Source of the DNA: Phycisphaerae bacterium
GTDB taxonomy: Bacteria; Planctomycetota; Phycisphaerae; Phycisphaerales; SM1A02
Length of the DNA: 16,757 bases
NCBI GenBank assembly: GCA_016873375.1
Contig: VGXJ01000010.1
Span: forward strand, 1 to 16,757
Direction of reading: 5' to 3'
Part shown: in pieces, positions 1-9,969 of the stretch
Layout: each line of letters begins with the position of its first letter
Position numbering within the stretch: position 1 is the first letter of the stretch
Program-made: the position numbers and the translations under genes
The notes under the pieces: generated by a model
Database searches by the model: none
Told to the model about the DNA's origin: nothing
Seen by the model: only the letters and a program-made list of their open reading frames with translations

Positions 1-271
1 GCTCCTCGGCACGGGGGTAGCGCACGCCGATGATCTGCACCATCTCCTCGACGAGGCTCACGCGAAACTCGTTGAAGTCGACGGTCGCCGAGCGGATCTT
101 CTGCATGGCGGCCTCGGCCATGTGGCTTGGCGCGTCATACATGAGGAAGCTCGAGATCAGCAGGGCGACAGGGTCGACCGCGTTGGGGTCGGCCGCGTGC
201 TCCGGCTGGGCATGGCGCTTCACCAGCGCACTGAACTTGGTCTGGACGAACTGGTGCTTCTTGGCGGTCAT
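1..271 (-). CDS. Partial protein, possibly HhH-GPD (endonuclease III-like) family, N-terminal 90 residues
   Basis: An open frame starts at an ATG (271-269) and runs off the left edge, so only the first 90 residues are visible. It begins MTAKKHQFVQTKF and contains 'DPVALLISSFLMYDAP' (about residues 33-48) and 'VDFNEFRVSLVEEM' (64-77). The pattern of an early helix with a family-like 'LL.SFL' stretch, then a 'D.NE.RVS' segment, resembles from memory the N-terminal region of endonuclease III-like glycosylases in Planctomycetota. The helix-hairpin-helix and any catalytic Lys/Asp would lie outside the window, so function is not proven. It starts only 8 nt after the rbfA stop and is very probably the last visible gene of the nusA-infB-rbfA operon, in the place truB often holds in other bacteria. 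No Shine-Dalgarno sequence is evident. The gene being real is near certain; the family call is tentative. Confidence 0.6.
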   Translation of the reverse strand, partial: MTAKKHQFVQTKFSALVKRHAQPEHAADPNAVDPVALLISSFLMYDAPSHMAEAAMQKIRSATVDFNEFRVSLVEEMVQIIGVRYPRAEE

Positions 272-279
272 GGTGGTGG

Positions 280-769
280 TCACGTGTGGTCTGCCTGGTC
301 GGAAATTGCCTCGGACCCTTGATCGGATCCGTCATCGTCGCTTGCCCTGCCGCCCAGGTCAGGCGCGGGCACGATGCCCTCCCGGCGCAGGCCTTCGGCG
401 ATCGCCTGTTCGACGGTCATCTGGCGATGGCCGCTCTCATCGAGGATGAAGTCAAGCCGCGGCACATGCCGCAGCGCGCTCTCGTCACGCACGACATGGC
501 GCAGGTGCGCCGCCGCGCTCCGCAGTGCGCTGACCGCGAGCCGGCCGCGGTCGGCGGGCGACACACTCACGCGCACGAGGGCGCGCTGCTCATCCGGCGA
601 GACCTCGACCGAGACGATCGAGACCAGGCCCTGGAAGCGCGGATCGGCCAGCCCCTCGGACAGCCGCTGCTGCAACGCGCGGCGGATCACGCTCGCCCAC
701 TGCAGCAGGCGGATCGGCGTCTCGTCCTTGCCGCCGATGCCGGGGAGCGATGTGGCGGGTCGGCGGCGC

Positions 770-777
<8 letters not shown>
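280..777 (-). CDS. rbfA: Ribosome-binding factor A (RbfA)
   Basis: This encodes a 165-residue protein with the RbfA single KH-like fold. RbfA binds the 30S subunit and helps mature the 16S rRNA 5' end. Visible family features are the N-terminal helix 'RLLQWASVIRRALQQRLSEG' (23-42), the strand region 'DPRFQGLVSIVSVEVSPDEQ' (45-64), a variant of the family's 'D.R......V..V..S.D', and the helix plus final strand 'LRHVVRDESALRHVPRLDFI' (92-111). The acidic tail after residue 140 makes it longer than a typical 120-135 residue RbfA. The frame is open further upstream, but the ATG at 777-775 is chosen because it gives a normal RbfA N-terminus and overlaps the infB stop by 8 nt (ATGACTGA), a sign of translational coupling. 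Its place after infB is the standard arrangement. Confidence 0.93.
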
Positions 778-3769
<2,992 letters not shown>

Positions 3770-3775
3770 TCGGTG

Positions 3776-3785
3776 CTCTTTCTTT
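3776..3785 (-). promoter_or_regulatory. Purine-rich ribosome-binding site supporting the infB TTG start
   Basis: The minus strand reads AAAGAAAGAG, then six bases (caccga), then TTG. There is no in-frame ATG between this run and the conserved IF2_N motif. This purine run is a weak Shine-Dalgarno but it is the only plausible one and supports TTG at 3769 as the start. The rest of the 82-nt nusA-infB gap shows no hairpin terminator. Confidence 0.5.
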
Positions 3786-3851
3786 GATGGTTCCGGTGAG
3801 TCGCTGCTGGTCTGGATGATGGTGCGGGATCGTGAAGGATGGGTGAAGCGC

Positions 3852-5165
3852 TCAGCGCCCGAGGATGTCGTCGGCCGCAGCTTCGCTGGCAGCATCGGGC
3901 GAAGCGGGCTGGCCGCCGCCGAGGATGCCATCGACCGCATCGCCGCCCTCGGCAGCCATGCGCTCGGCCTCGGCCTGCTTGGCGGCTTCCTGCTCGGCAG
4001 CGACAACCTTGGCGCGCTCGGTGCACGCATCGACGACCGCCACGGCGAGTTCATCGCTCATGCCGGCTTCATTGACGAGGATCGCCTCGCCGACCTCTTC
4101 GACGTCGAAGACGCTGATGAGGCCCAGGACACCCATACGGTCGAGCATCTCGTCCGTGACGCCGTCGACGCCACGCACGGTCTCTTCCAGGATCTCGAGG
4201 CCGCGCTGGAACTCAGGCGGCGTGAGGATGTCGACATCCCAGCCAGTCAGGCGCGCAGCAAGGCGGACATTCTGGCCGCGGCGGCCGATGGCCAGCGACA
4301 GCTGGTCGTCGCGCACGATGATCGTGGCGCGGCCGAGCTCGAAGCACAGGCTGACTTCCTCGACTTCGGCGGGCTTGAGCGCGTTCGAGATCAGGATCTG
4401 GCTGCTCTCGTTCCAGCGCACGATGTCGATCTTCTCGCCGCCGAGCTCATCGACGATGTTGCGGATGCGGCTTCCGCGCACACCGACGCAGGCGCCGACG
4501 GCATCGACCTTGCTGTCGATGCTCGCGACCGCAAGCTTGGTGCGGAAGCCCGGCTCGCGCGACATGGCCTTGATCTCGATGGTGCGCTCGGCAACTTCAG
4601 GCACTTCAGCCTCGAAGAGGCGGCGGATGAAGTCCTGGTGAGCGCGGCTGAGCACGATCTTGACCTGATGGCCTGCATCGCGAACGTCAAGCAGGAGGCA
4701 GCGCACGCGATCGCCGGGCTGGAACTGCTCGCCGGGAATCTGCTCGCTGCGCGGCATGAAGCCTTCGGCGCGGTCGATCTGCACGATGAGTGCGTTGCCC
4801 TCGTAGCGCTGCGCCAGTCCGGTGACCAGCTCGCCCTGCCGCTTGCTGAACTGGTCGAGCAGGCTGCTGCGTTCGTCCTCGCGGAAGCGCTGGATCATGA
4901 CCTGCTTCGCGGTCTGCGCGGGAATGCGGCCCAAGCGTGCGAGCGGGATGTTCTCGCGCTCGCCGGTCTCCAGGTCATTGCGCCAGAGCGTGATGGCGCC
5001 GGTCAGGCGATCCATCTCGCAGCCGAACTCCTCGGGATCGAGCGAATTGAAGTGCTTGCGCGCGGCACTCACCATGGCCTGCTCCAGATCCTGGATCAGG
5101 AGGTCACGGTCGATGCTTCGTTCGCGGGCGATCGATTCGAGGATGCGGAGGGTCTCTTGGTTCAT
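3852..5165 (-). CDS. nusA: Transcription termination/antitermination factor NusA
   Basis: This encodes 437 residues. NusA binds RNA polymerase and nascent RNA, stimulating pausing and intrinsic termination and supporting antitermination. The RNAP-binding N-terminal domain covers about 1-110 (MNQETLRILESIARE, then the 'R....ILDQFSKRQGE'-type boundary at about 100-112). An S1 domain covers about 112-175 (GELVTGLAQRYEGNALIVQI; 'VKIVLSRAHQDFIRRLFEAEVPE' is typical). KH1 and KH2 cover about 176-315, with 'GACVGVRGSRIRNIVDELGGEKIDIVRW' and 'LAIGRRGQNVRLAARLTGWDVDI' holding the GxxG loops. A C-terminal helical/HhH-like region (about 330-385) precedes an acidic Ala-rich tail. The ATG at 5165 has AAGGA upstream with good spacing; the frame upstream to 5234 has no family match. 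It heads the operon with infB and rbfA. rimP, which usually precedes nusA, is missing here. Confidence 0.96.
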   Translation of the reverse strand: MNQETLRILESIARERSIDRDLLIQDLEQAMVSAARKHFNSLDPEEFGCEMDRLTGAITLWRNDLETGERENIPLARLGRIPAQTAKQVMIQRFREDERSSLLDQFSKRQGELVTGLAQRYEGNALIVQIDRAEGFMPRSEQIPGEQFQPGDRVRCLLLDVRDAGHQVKIVLSRAHQDFIRRLFEAEVPEVAERTIEIKAMSREPGFRTKLAVASIDSKVDAVGACVGVRGSRIRNIVDELGGEKIDIVRWNESSQILISNALKPAEVEEVSLCFELGRATIIVRDDQLSLAIGRRGQNVRLAARLTGWDVDILTPPEFQRGLEILEETVRGVDGVTDEMLDRMGVLGLISVFDVEEVGEAILVNEAGMSDELAVAVVDACTERAKVVAAEQEAAKQAEAERMAAEGGDAVDGILGGGQPASPDAASEAAADDILGR

Positions 5166-5222
5166 GGTCTGGTCCTTGGCGTACTGAGTTGATGGGTTGG
5201 AGAATTGGTGGGTTGTCGCCGC

Positions 5223-5268
5223 GCAAAAACACATCGAGCCACGGCGGTTGCGGCAACCGCGTGGCTCG
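5223..5268 (-). terminator. Strong intrinsic-terminator-like hairpin just upstream of nusA
   Basis: Arms CGAGCCACG (5235-5243) and CGTGGCTCG (5260-5268) pair over 9 bp. An inner 6-bp stem CGGTTG/CAACCG (5245-5250 with 5254-5259) closes a 3-base loop, and one G (5244) is bulged. On the minus strand the hairpin is followed by ATGTGTTTTTGC, a short U-tract, so it is oriented to stop minus-strand transcription about 58 nt before the nusA start codon. No protein gene lies upstream on that strand up to the divergent dsbD start. It therefore either ends a small RNA or attenuates the nusA operon. Confidence 0.65.
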
Positions 5269-5513
5269 TCGCTCTACGACCACCCGATGGTGGCTGCCTT
5301 GGCGCTAGGCGCCCCCTGCCTTCCCGCAAGCGGGGAGCAAGGCGCGACCGACGCCGGCCGACCGAGGATTGACGCGCAAGCGCGCCATCAGCGGTGGGCC
5401 GTCGAAGCGGAACCCGCCATCAGGCGGGCAAGCAGGCTGTCGATGGATCGAAGCATGCGCCGTTTCAACGAAGGGGTGCGAGAGACGAGCCCCGCACGGA
5501 CGACCCGGCGGGA
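5223..5513 (-). ncRNA. Structured nusA leader or stand-alone RNA of about 290 nt
   Basis: This stretch, most of the 422-base nusA/dsbD intergenic region, holds consecutive hairpins, read here in plus coordinates. They are CCCGCC-ATCA-GGCGGG (5413-5428), TGACGCG-CAAG-CGCGCCA (5370-5387, one wobble pair), GCCTT...AAGGC around CCCG-CAAG-CGGG (5318-5343), GGCGC-TAG-GCGCC (5301-5313), CCACC-CGAT-GGTGG (5280-5293) and the terminator-like hairpin at 5235-5268. A TAGAAT box lies about 7 bases upstream of the proposed 5' end on the same strand. I compared it by eye with tmRNA, RNase P RNA, SRP RNA and tRNA signatures and none fits. A 22-codon ATG frame (5456-5388) lies inside and could be a leader peptide or chance. 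The 5' end is inferred. Confidence 0.4.
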
Positions 5514-5519
5514 AACGCG

Positions 5520-5525
5520 ATTCTA
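5520..5525 (-). promoter_or_regulatory. Putative -10 element TAGAAT for the nusA leader
   Basis: The minus strand reads TAGAAT, 5 of 6 matches to TATAAT, in an A/T-richer patch (gggaaaatcgc upstream) inside otherwise very GC-rich DNA. No convincing -35 hexamer is present at 16-18 bases. It would start transcription near 5513, giving a leader of about 350 nt before nusA. Confidence 0.45.
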
Positions 5526-5575
5526 GCGATTTTCCCGAGACAGCGGAAGAGCCAAACCTCGCTCCGGCCGAGCCG

Positions 5576-5581
5576 TAGGAT
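5576..5581 (+). promoter_or_regulatory. TAGGAT box directly before the dsbD-like start
   Basis: TAGGAT ends 6 nt before the ATG at 5588. Its position suits a -10 element for a leaderless transcript. The same bases contain AGGA at a spacing of 7, so it could instead be a Shine-Dalgarno sequence. The two readings cannot be separated from sequence alone. No -35 match is visible. Confidence 0.4.
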
Positions 5582-5587
5582 GTCCAC

Positions 5588-7540
5588 ATGACCTGTCTTG
5601 ACCGCCTTGGAGCGATCTTCTGCGCCCTCGTGCTGCTGGTCGGGGGCCCACCCGCTGCGATCGCTCAGGTGCCCGGATTGAGCGGTTTTCCGGGCTCCGC
5701 CCCTCTCGGCGAGCCAGAGGAGGCCGGCACCGGCCTGAGCACCGACAAGGTCAAGGTCCGGGCCGTCGCCTCGACCATGAGCCCTGCCGCCGGCGCCGAC
5801 CTGGTGATCGCGGTCGAGCTCGCGATCGCGCCGGGCTGGCACACCTGGCCCAACCAGCGAGCGCTCCCTGAAGGCACGGCCGAGTTCATCGGTGCCGTGA
5901 ACACGACGATCGCGGTGACCAGCGGCGATCCTGCCAAGGCCACCGTGCACGAGGGCTTCACGCAGTGGCCCGCGGTGCACACCGTCAAGGCCGACCTTGG
6001 CGATGGCGAGCAGTCCTACGCGGTCTTCGAGGGCCGCTCGGTCGTCTTCGTCCCCGTCACGATCGCACCCGGCGCGAGCGGCGCCGTCACGCTGACGGTG
6101 AAGGCCGGCTTCCAGAGCTGCGACGATGCCACCTGCCTTGCCCCCGCCGACGCGACGGAAACGATCTCGCTCGCGATCGACGGCACCACGGCGGCTGCGG
6201 TTCCCGGTGATCTCTTTGCGGGCTTCGATCCCTCGGTCTTCGGGCGCATTCGTGGCGGCGAGCAGGCGCCGGTCTCGCTCGAATTCAAGCTCACCGACTC
6301 GATCCGTTTCGAGATCGATCCGCGCGGCTCGGGGCTCGTGCTGCTGGCGCTGCTCGCTGCGCTCGGCGGCGTGCTGCTGAACTTCACGCCGTGCGTGCTG
6401 CCGGTGATCCCCCTCAAGATCATGAGCCTCTCGCGCGCGGCCGGCACGAAGGGCCGCATGCTGCAGCTGGGCGGGATCATGAGCCTGGGCGTCGTCTTCT
6501 TCTGGGTCGCGCTCGGCACGCTATTTGCGCTCGCGAGCACCGGCATCAAGGCGCTCGAAGGTTTCGCGCAGCTCAACGCGCTCTTCCAGCTGCCGTGGTT
6601 CACGATCGCCGTCGGCGTCTTCATCTGCGTGATGGCGATCGGGATGGCGGGCTTCTTCACCGTCGGGCTGCCGAACTGGGTCTATTCCATCGAGACGAAG
6701 CAGGAATCGGCGGGCGGCAGCTTCGTGTTCGGCATCATGACCGCGGTGCTCAGCACACCCTGCACCGCGCCCTTGATGGGTGCGGCCGCCGGCTACGCCA
6801 TCAAGATCCGGGATCCGGGCACGGTGATGCTCGTGTTCACGTCGATCGGCCTGGGCATGGCGTTGCCGTACCTCCTGCTCAGCATGAATCCACGGCTCGT
6901 CGACCGCATGCCGCGCGGTGGCGCGGCGGGTGAACTACTCAAGCAGTGCATGGGGCTGCTGCTCCTTGCTGCCGGCCTGTACTTCGTCGGCAGTGGCGTG
7001 AACGGCTATCTCGAGGAGCCGAGCCATGCGTACTGGTGGCTCGTTTCGCTCGCGGGCATCGCGGCGGGCCTTTGGCTCGTGCGCGGCACGCTGAAGATCG
7101 CGAAGACCGGTCGCAACCGCACCGTGTTCGGCGGCGTGGGGCTGCTCATCGCGGGTGCGAGCGCGCTCATCGGCTGGTCGATGACCTACGAGGCGATCGA
7201 CTGGCAGACCTGGACGGCCGAGCGCGAGGCCGCTGCGCTCAGGGAGGGCAAGGTCGTGCTCGTCGACTTCACGGCGGACTGGTGCATCAACTGCAAGACG
7301 CTCGAGAAGACCGTGCTCGAATCACAGGCCGTGCTCGATGCGCTTGAACAGCGCGGCGTGGTACCGCTCAAGGTCGACCTGACCAGCGGCGTACCGGCGC
7401 GCGGCGATCGGCTCAAAGCGGCCGGCGGCGCGACGATTCCGCTGCTCGTGATCGTGTCCCCCACGGACGGACCGATCTGGAAGAGCGAGCTCTACACGCC
7501 GGGCGATGTGGTGGCAGCGATCGAACGCGCTGCGAAGTGA
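5588..7540 (+). CDS. dsbD: DsbD-type thiol:disulfide interchange protein (cytochrome c biogenesis family)
   Basis: This encodes 650 residues. DsbD passes electrons from cytoplasmic thioredoxin across the inner membrane to periplasmic thiol proteins. A signal peptide covers about 1-26 (hydrophobic, ending AIAQ). A periplasmic DsbD_N-like domain (about 50-235) carries the cysteine pair C178/C183 in 'QSCDDATCLAP'. A CcdA-like membrane core of about 8 helices (248-530) has the two redox cysteines C269 (NFTPCVLPVIPL) and C392 (LSTPCTAPLMG). A C-terminal thioredoxin-fold domain has the CxxC motif C566-I-N-C569 in 'DFTADWCINCKTLEK'. All three redox pairs are present, so it looks functional. The start is the ATG at 5588 with AGGA upstream. 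It stands alone, divergent from nusA and convergent with the following membrane gene, separated by 34 nt without an obvious terminator. Confidence 0.93.
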   Translation: MTCLDRLGAIFCALVLLVGGPPAAIAQVPGLSGFPGSAPLGEPEEAGTGLSTDKVKVRAVASTMSPAAGADLVIAVELAIAPGWHTWPNQRALPEGTAEFIGAVNTTIAVTSGDPAKATVHEGFTQWPAVHTVKADLGDGEQSYAVFEGRSVVFVPVTIAPGASGAVTLTVKAGFQSCDDATCLAPADATETISLAIDGTTAAAVPGDLFAGFDPSVFGRIRGGEQAPVSLEFKLTDSIRFEIDPRGSGLVLLALLAALGGVLLNFTPCVLPVIPLKIMSLSRAAGTKGRMLQLGGIMSLGVVFFWVALGTLFALASTGIKALEGFAQLNALFQLPWFTIAVGVFICVMAIGMAGFFTVGLPNWVYSIETKQESAGGSFVFGIMTAVLSTPCTAPLMGAAAGYAIKIRDPGTVMLVFTSIGLGMALPYLLLSMNPRLVDRMPRGGAAGELLKQCMGLLLLAAGLYFVGSGVNGYLEEPSHAYWWLVSLAGIAAGLWLVRGTLKIAKTGRNRTVFGGVGLLIAGASALIGWSMTYEAIDWQTWTAEREAAALREGKVVLVDFTADWCINCKTLEKTVLESQAVLDALEQRGVVPLKVDLTSGVPARGDRLKAAGGATIPLLVIVSPTDGPIWKSELYTPGDVVAAIERAAK

Positions 7541-7574
7541 GGCTGGTCAGGGCAAGGACGTGACCGGGGGCCGC

Positions 7575-9857
7575 TCAGCGCACCTCTGCGACGATGCGGC
7601 ATCGCTCTCGCACGGCACTCGGCAGCTGACGCAGCGGATCGAGACGGAAGGAGTCATCGACCTCAAGCGCCTTGCGCGCGGCATCGCGCGCAGCGGCATC
7701 GTTCCCTGCCATGCCGTAGGCATCGGCGAGCCGTACCAAGGAGGTGGTGTGACGAGGATCCTGCGTGAGCACATCGCTCCGCACAGCGACGACCTCATCC
7801 CAACCCACAAGACCGCGCACGACCATAGCATCGATGATCGCCGCCGACACCAAGGCTGAACGGAACGGGAACGCGTCGCGAGCGGCGCGAGCGGAGTCGA
7901 GCGCTTCGCCGAACCACACCCGGGCCCGCGCCGGATCGGGCTCCGCGAGCCCGGCCTGCAGGAACTGATCCGCCGACTTGAGCAGCAGCAGATGGCGACG
8001 AAGGATCGGCTCCTGCTCGACGGCCTCGCGGAGTTGCTCGCCTGCGCTCGCGCGCGCAGGCGCCGTGAAGAGATTCTCGACGAGCGTTTCGGCGGCGGCG
8101 TCGACTGCCTGTTCCTGGCGAGCCGTTGCCGACGCGGCTACGCCCTGCAGCGCGGCGATCATGGCAAGGCAGGCCGCGCCCAACGCGATGGGCCAGCGCT
8201 GCGCGGTGCCGCCAGATCCCGTCGATGCTGCCGGGGTTCCCGTCGGCACCCCCGCCGTCGAGCGGACCGTGTTGGCGATGGGAAGAACGTGGTTACCCAT
8301 GGCGACAGCCCCAATCACACCGAGCACCCACGATGCACTGCCCGGTTGCCAAAGGGTCATCTCGATCATGGCATGGGCGGCGAGCACCATCGCAAGCCCA
8401 GTCGTGACCGTGCGGAGCGCTCGGGCATCAAGGTTCGCCAAACCACTCACCATCGCTTGGGCGAGCCCGGCTGCCAGCACGATCCCGATCGCAGGCAGCA
8501 CGCGACCACCGGGATCGGCCAGCGTGGTGATCACGCCGACGACCGACAGGCCAAGCAGCGACACCATCCATGCTTCGCGCGTGCCAGCATCGTGGGCCGA
8601 TGCAGCCGCAGTTGCGCGCTCGTGCTGCGCATCCGTCGCCCGGTCCGTGCCGCATCCCCAGAGCATCACGACCCATGCAGCGGTCATCAGCACGCCGGCC
8701 AGACCCATGGTGGCAAGCCAATCCACCGGCGCCGCATGCGCACTCGTCACTTCTTCGACCGCGAGAGCGGGACGGTGCAGCGTGTACGCGGCTTGGAAGG
8801 AATCGGGACCACAACCCCAGGGCCAGGCATCCAGCATGACCTGCCAGGCGCCGACCCAATACTGCGAACGGAAGAAGAGGCTTCGTTCGCCCAGCGATTC
8901 GCCGAGCGCACCTCGCGCCAGGACCGCCGCGACCGGAATGACGAGCGCTGCAAGCACCGCCACGCGAGCGTGCCATGACGATCGTCGTGACCACCATGCG
9001 GCCACGAGCCCGAGTGCGCACGCGGCGAGCGCACCCTTCGATCCATTCACCACCACGATCGCCGCGCTAGCAACGGCACACAACGCCAGCACCGCTGCAA
9101 AAGGCAGCGCGAGCGTTCGGCGCGCCTGCACGGCAAGCACCGCACACGCCACACCCACGGCGCCCACGAGCCCCGCCATGATGTTGGAGAGCCCGAACCA
9201 TCCGGTGGCCTCCAGCTGCATGAGTCGACGTTCGTAGGTCTGTGCCTGCGCCGACTCCGCGGTCCAGCCCTGCGCTGCGAGGAACTCCTGTTTCGACGCC
9301 GCGTACTGCGCCACGGTCGCAGGGTGCTCCACCGCGAGCTGCCACGCACCACGAACAAGCCAGAGTGCGGCCACCGAGAGGAAGACCGCCAGCGCAATGC
9401 GCTGCAGGCGCGCTGCCTGCGCATGAGCGGAGCATGCCGCCAGCGCTCCCGCGCCCACGAACGCGCTCACCCACGCACTGCCGCGCCAGAGATTCTCGAA
9501 CTCCCCACGGAGGACGAGCCCAAGGTCGATCGCCGCCACGATGCCTGCCGTGATCGCTAGGCCACCCTGCCATGCTGCGGTGCGGCTTCGCGCTAGGACC
9601 GCAAGCAACCCCGCGGCCACGAGGCAAGTCAGCGCATCGATCGCCAGACTGCCGGCCGGACCGAGTCCGGCGAACGGCACCACCGCATCGCGCGAGATCG
9701 CGGAAGGATCCAAGTCAAAGTGGACGAGCGGCGTCCACGCAACGACGCTGCGCGCGGCAAGCAGGCCGGCGAGCGTAGACACGAGGCAGCCAGCCACCGC
9801 GCCATGCTCCGTGTCCGATCGCTCAGACAGCTGTCTGGATGTGAATGCCGCAGTCAC
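7575..9857 (-). CDS. O-antigen ligase/polymerase-like multi-pass membrane protein with a C-terminal helical (TPR-like) region
   Basis: This encodes 760 residues from a GTG start. It has roughly 12 or more hydrophobic segments between about 22 and 575. Features seen in the Wzy_C/O-antigen ligase superfamily are 'GWFGLSNIMAGLVG' (219-232), 'VVVNGSKGALAA' (268-279), 'FFRSQYWVGAWQVMLDAWPWGCGPDSFQAAY' split over 328-358, and a periplasmic-loop His in 'TSAHAAPVDWLATMGLAG' (371-388). Such proteins join or polymerise surface polysaccharides on the periplasmic side of the inner membrane. Residues about 580-760 are soluble and alpha-helical with repeat-like Ala-rich helices ('RLADAYGMAGNDAAARDAARKALEVD', read in pieces over 709-734), resembling TPRs. 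The acceptor is unknown, and no glycosyltransferase or wzx/wzz neighbour is present. It is transcribed divergently from the LOG gene. The family call is good; the exact reaction is not known. Confidence 0.8.
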   Translation of the reverse strand: MTAAFTSRQLSERSDTEHGAVAGCLVSTLAGLLAARSVVAWTPLVHFDLDPSAISRDAVVPFAGLGPAGSLAIDALTCLVAAGLLAVLARSRTAAWQGGLAITAGIVAAIDLGLVLRGEFENLWRGSAWVSAFVGAGALAACSAHAQAARLQRIALAVFLSVAALWLVRGAWQLAVEHPATVAQYAASKQEFLAAQGWTAESAQAQTYERRLMQLEATGWFGLSNIMAGLVGAVGVACAVLAVQARRTLALPFAAVLALCAVASAAIVVVNGSKGALAACALGLVAAWWSRRSSWHARVAVLAALVIPVAAVLARGALGESLGERSLFFRSQYWVGAWQVMLDAWPWGCGPDSFQAAYTLHRPALAVEEVTSAHAAPVDWLATMGLAGVLMTAAWVVMLWGCGTDRATDAQHERATAAASAHDAGTREAWMVSLLGLSVVGVITTLADPGGRVLPAIGIVLAAGLAQAMVSGLANLDARALRTVTTGLAMVLAAHAMIEMTLWQPGSASWVLGVIGAVAMGNHVLPIANTVRSTAGVPTGTPAASTGSGGTAQRWPIALGAACLAMIAALQGVAASATARQEQAVDAAAETLVENLFTAPARASAGEQLREAVEQEPILRRHLLLLKSADQFLQAGLAEPDPARARVWFGEALDSARAARDAFPFRSALVSAAIIDAMVVRGLVGWDEVVAVRSDVLTQDPRHTTSLVRLADAYGMAGNDAAARDAARKALEVDDSFRLDPLRQLPSAVRERCRIVAEVR

Positions 9858-9864
9858 GCCCGGG

Positions 9865-9870
9865 AGATTA
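9865..9870 (-). promoter_or_regulatory. TAATCT box 7 nt before the ligase-like GTG start
   Basis: The minus strand reads TAATCT, then seven bases (cccgggc), then GTG. There is no Shine-Dalgarno sequence. The position fits a -10 (TANNNT) element driving a leaderless mRNA. The match to TATAAT is only 3 of 6, so this rests mainly on spacing and on the similar layout of neighbouring genes. Confidence 0.35.
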
Positions 9871-9957
9871 GGTTCAACAGACTCGCACGCGAGCGGCGAT
9901 GATGTCCGTCGGAGCAGTCAAGACCGCGCCGATCGAGCATTCAGCCCACGGCCCCAC

Positions 9958-9963
9958 TACCCT
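9958..9963 (+). promoter_or_regulatory. TACCCT box 6 nt before the LOG start
   Basis: TACCCT is followed by six bases (ctccgc) and then ATG at 9970. No purine-rich ribosome site precedes the ATG. This is again the TANNNT-plus-6 layout expected for a leaderless transcript. Together with the box at 9865-9870 it would make the 112-base gap a compact bidirectional promoter. Confidence 0.4.
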
Positions 9964-9969
9964 CTCCGC

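Noticed and set aside
3770..4054. Upstream extension of the infB frame to an ATG-like start at 4054
   Set aside because: The extra 95 residues overlap nusA, are Ser/Arg/Pro-rich and not IF-2-like; the TTG at 3769 has a ribosome site and precedes the conserved IF2_N motif.
5311..5345. GGGGAGCAAGG next to a CAAG-loop hairpin, considered as an SRP RNA core
   Set aside because: The 5' side lacks the needed CAGG motif and the tetraloop is not GGAA/GNRA, and the strand disagrees with the promoter and terminator.
5305..5589. 94-codon minus-strand frame in the nusA/dsbD intergenic region
   Set aside because: It has no recognisable motif, starts upstream of the putative promoter, and lies across the hairpin ladder, so an RNA explanation fits better.
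7541..7574. GGTCA...TGACC inverted repeat between convergent dsbD and the ligase-like gene
   Set aside because: It has only 5 bp with an 11-base loop and no U-tract on either strand, too weak to call a terminator.
9541..9969. Upstream in-frame extension of the LOG gene
   Set aside because: It lies opposite the divergent gene and has no LOG similarity; the family N-terminus starts at 9970.
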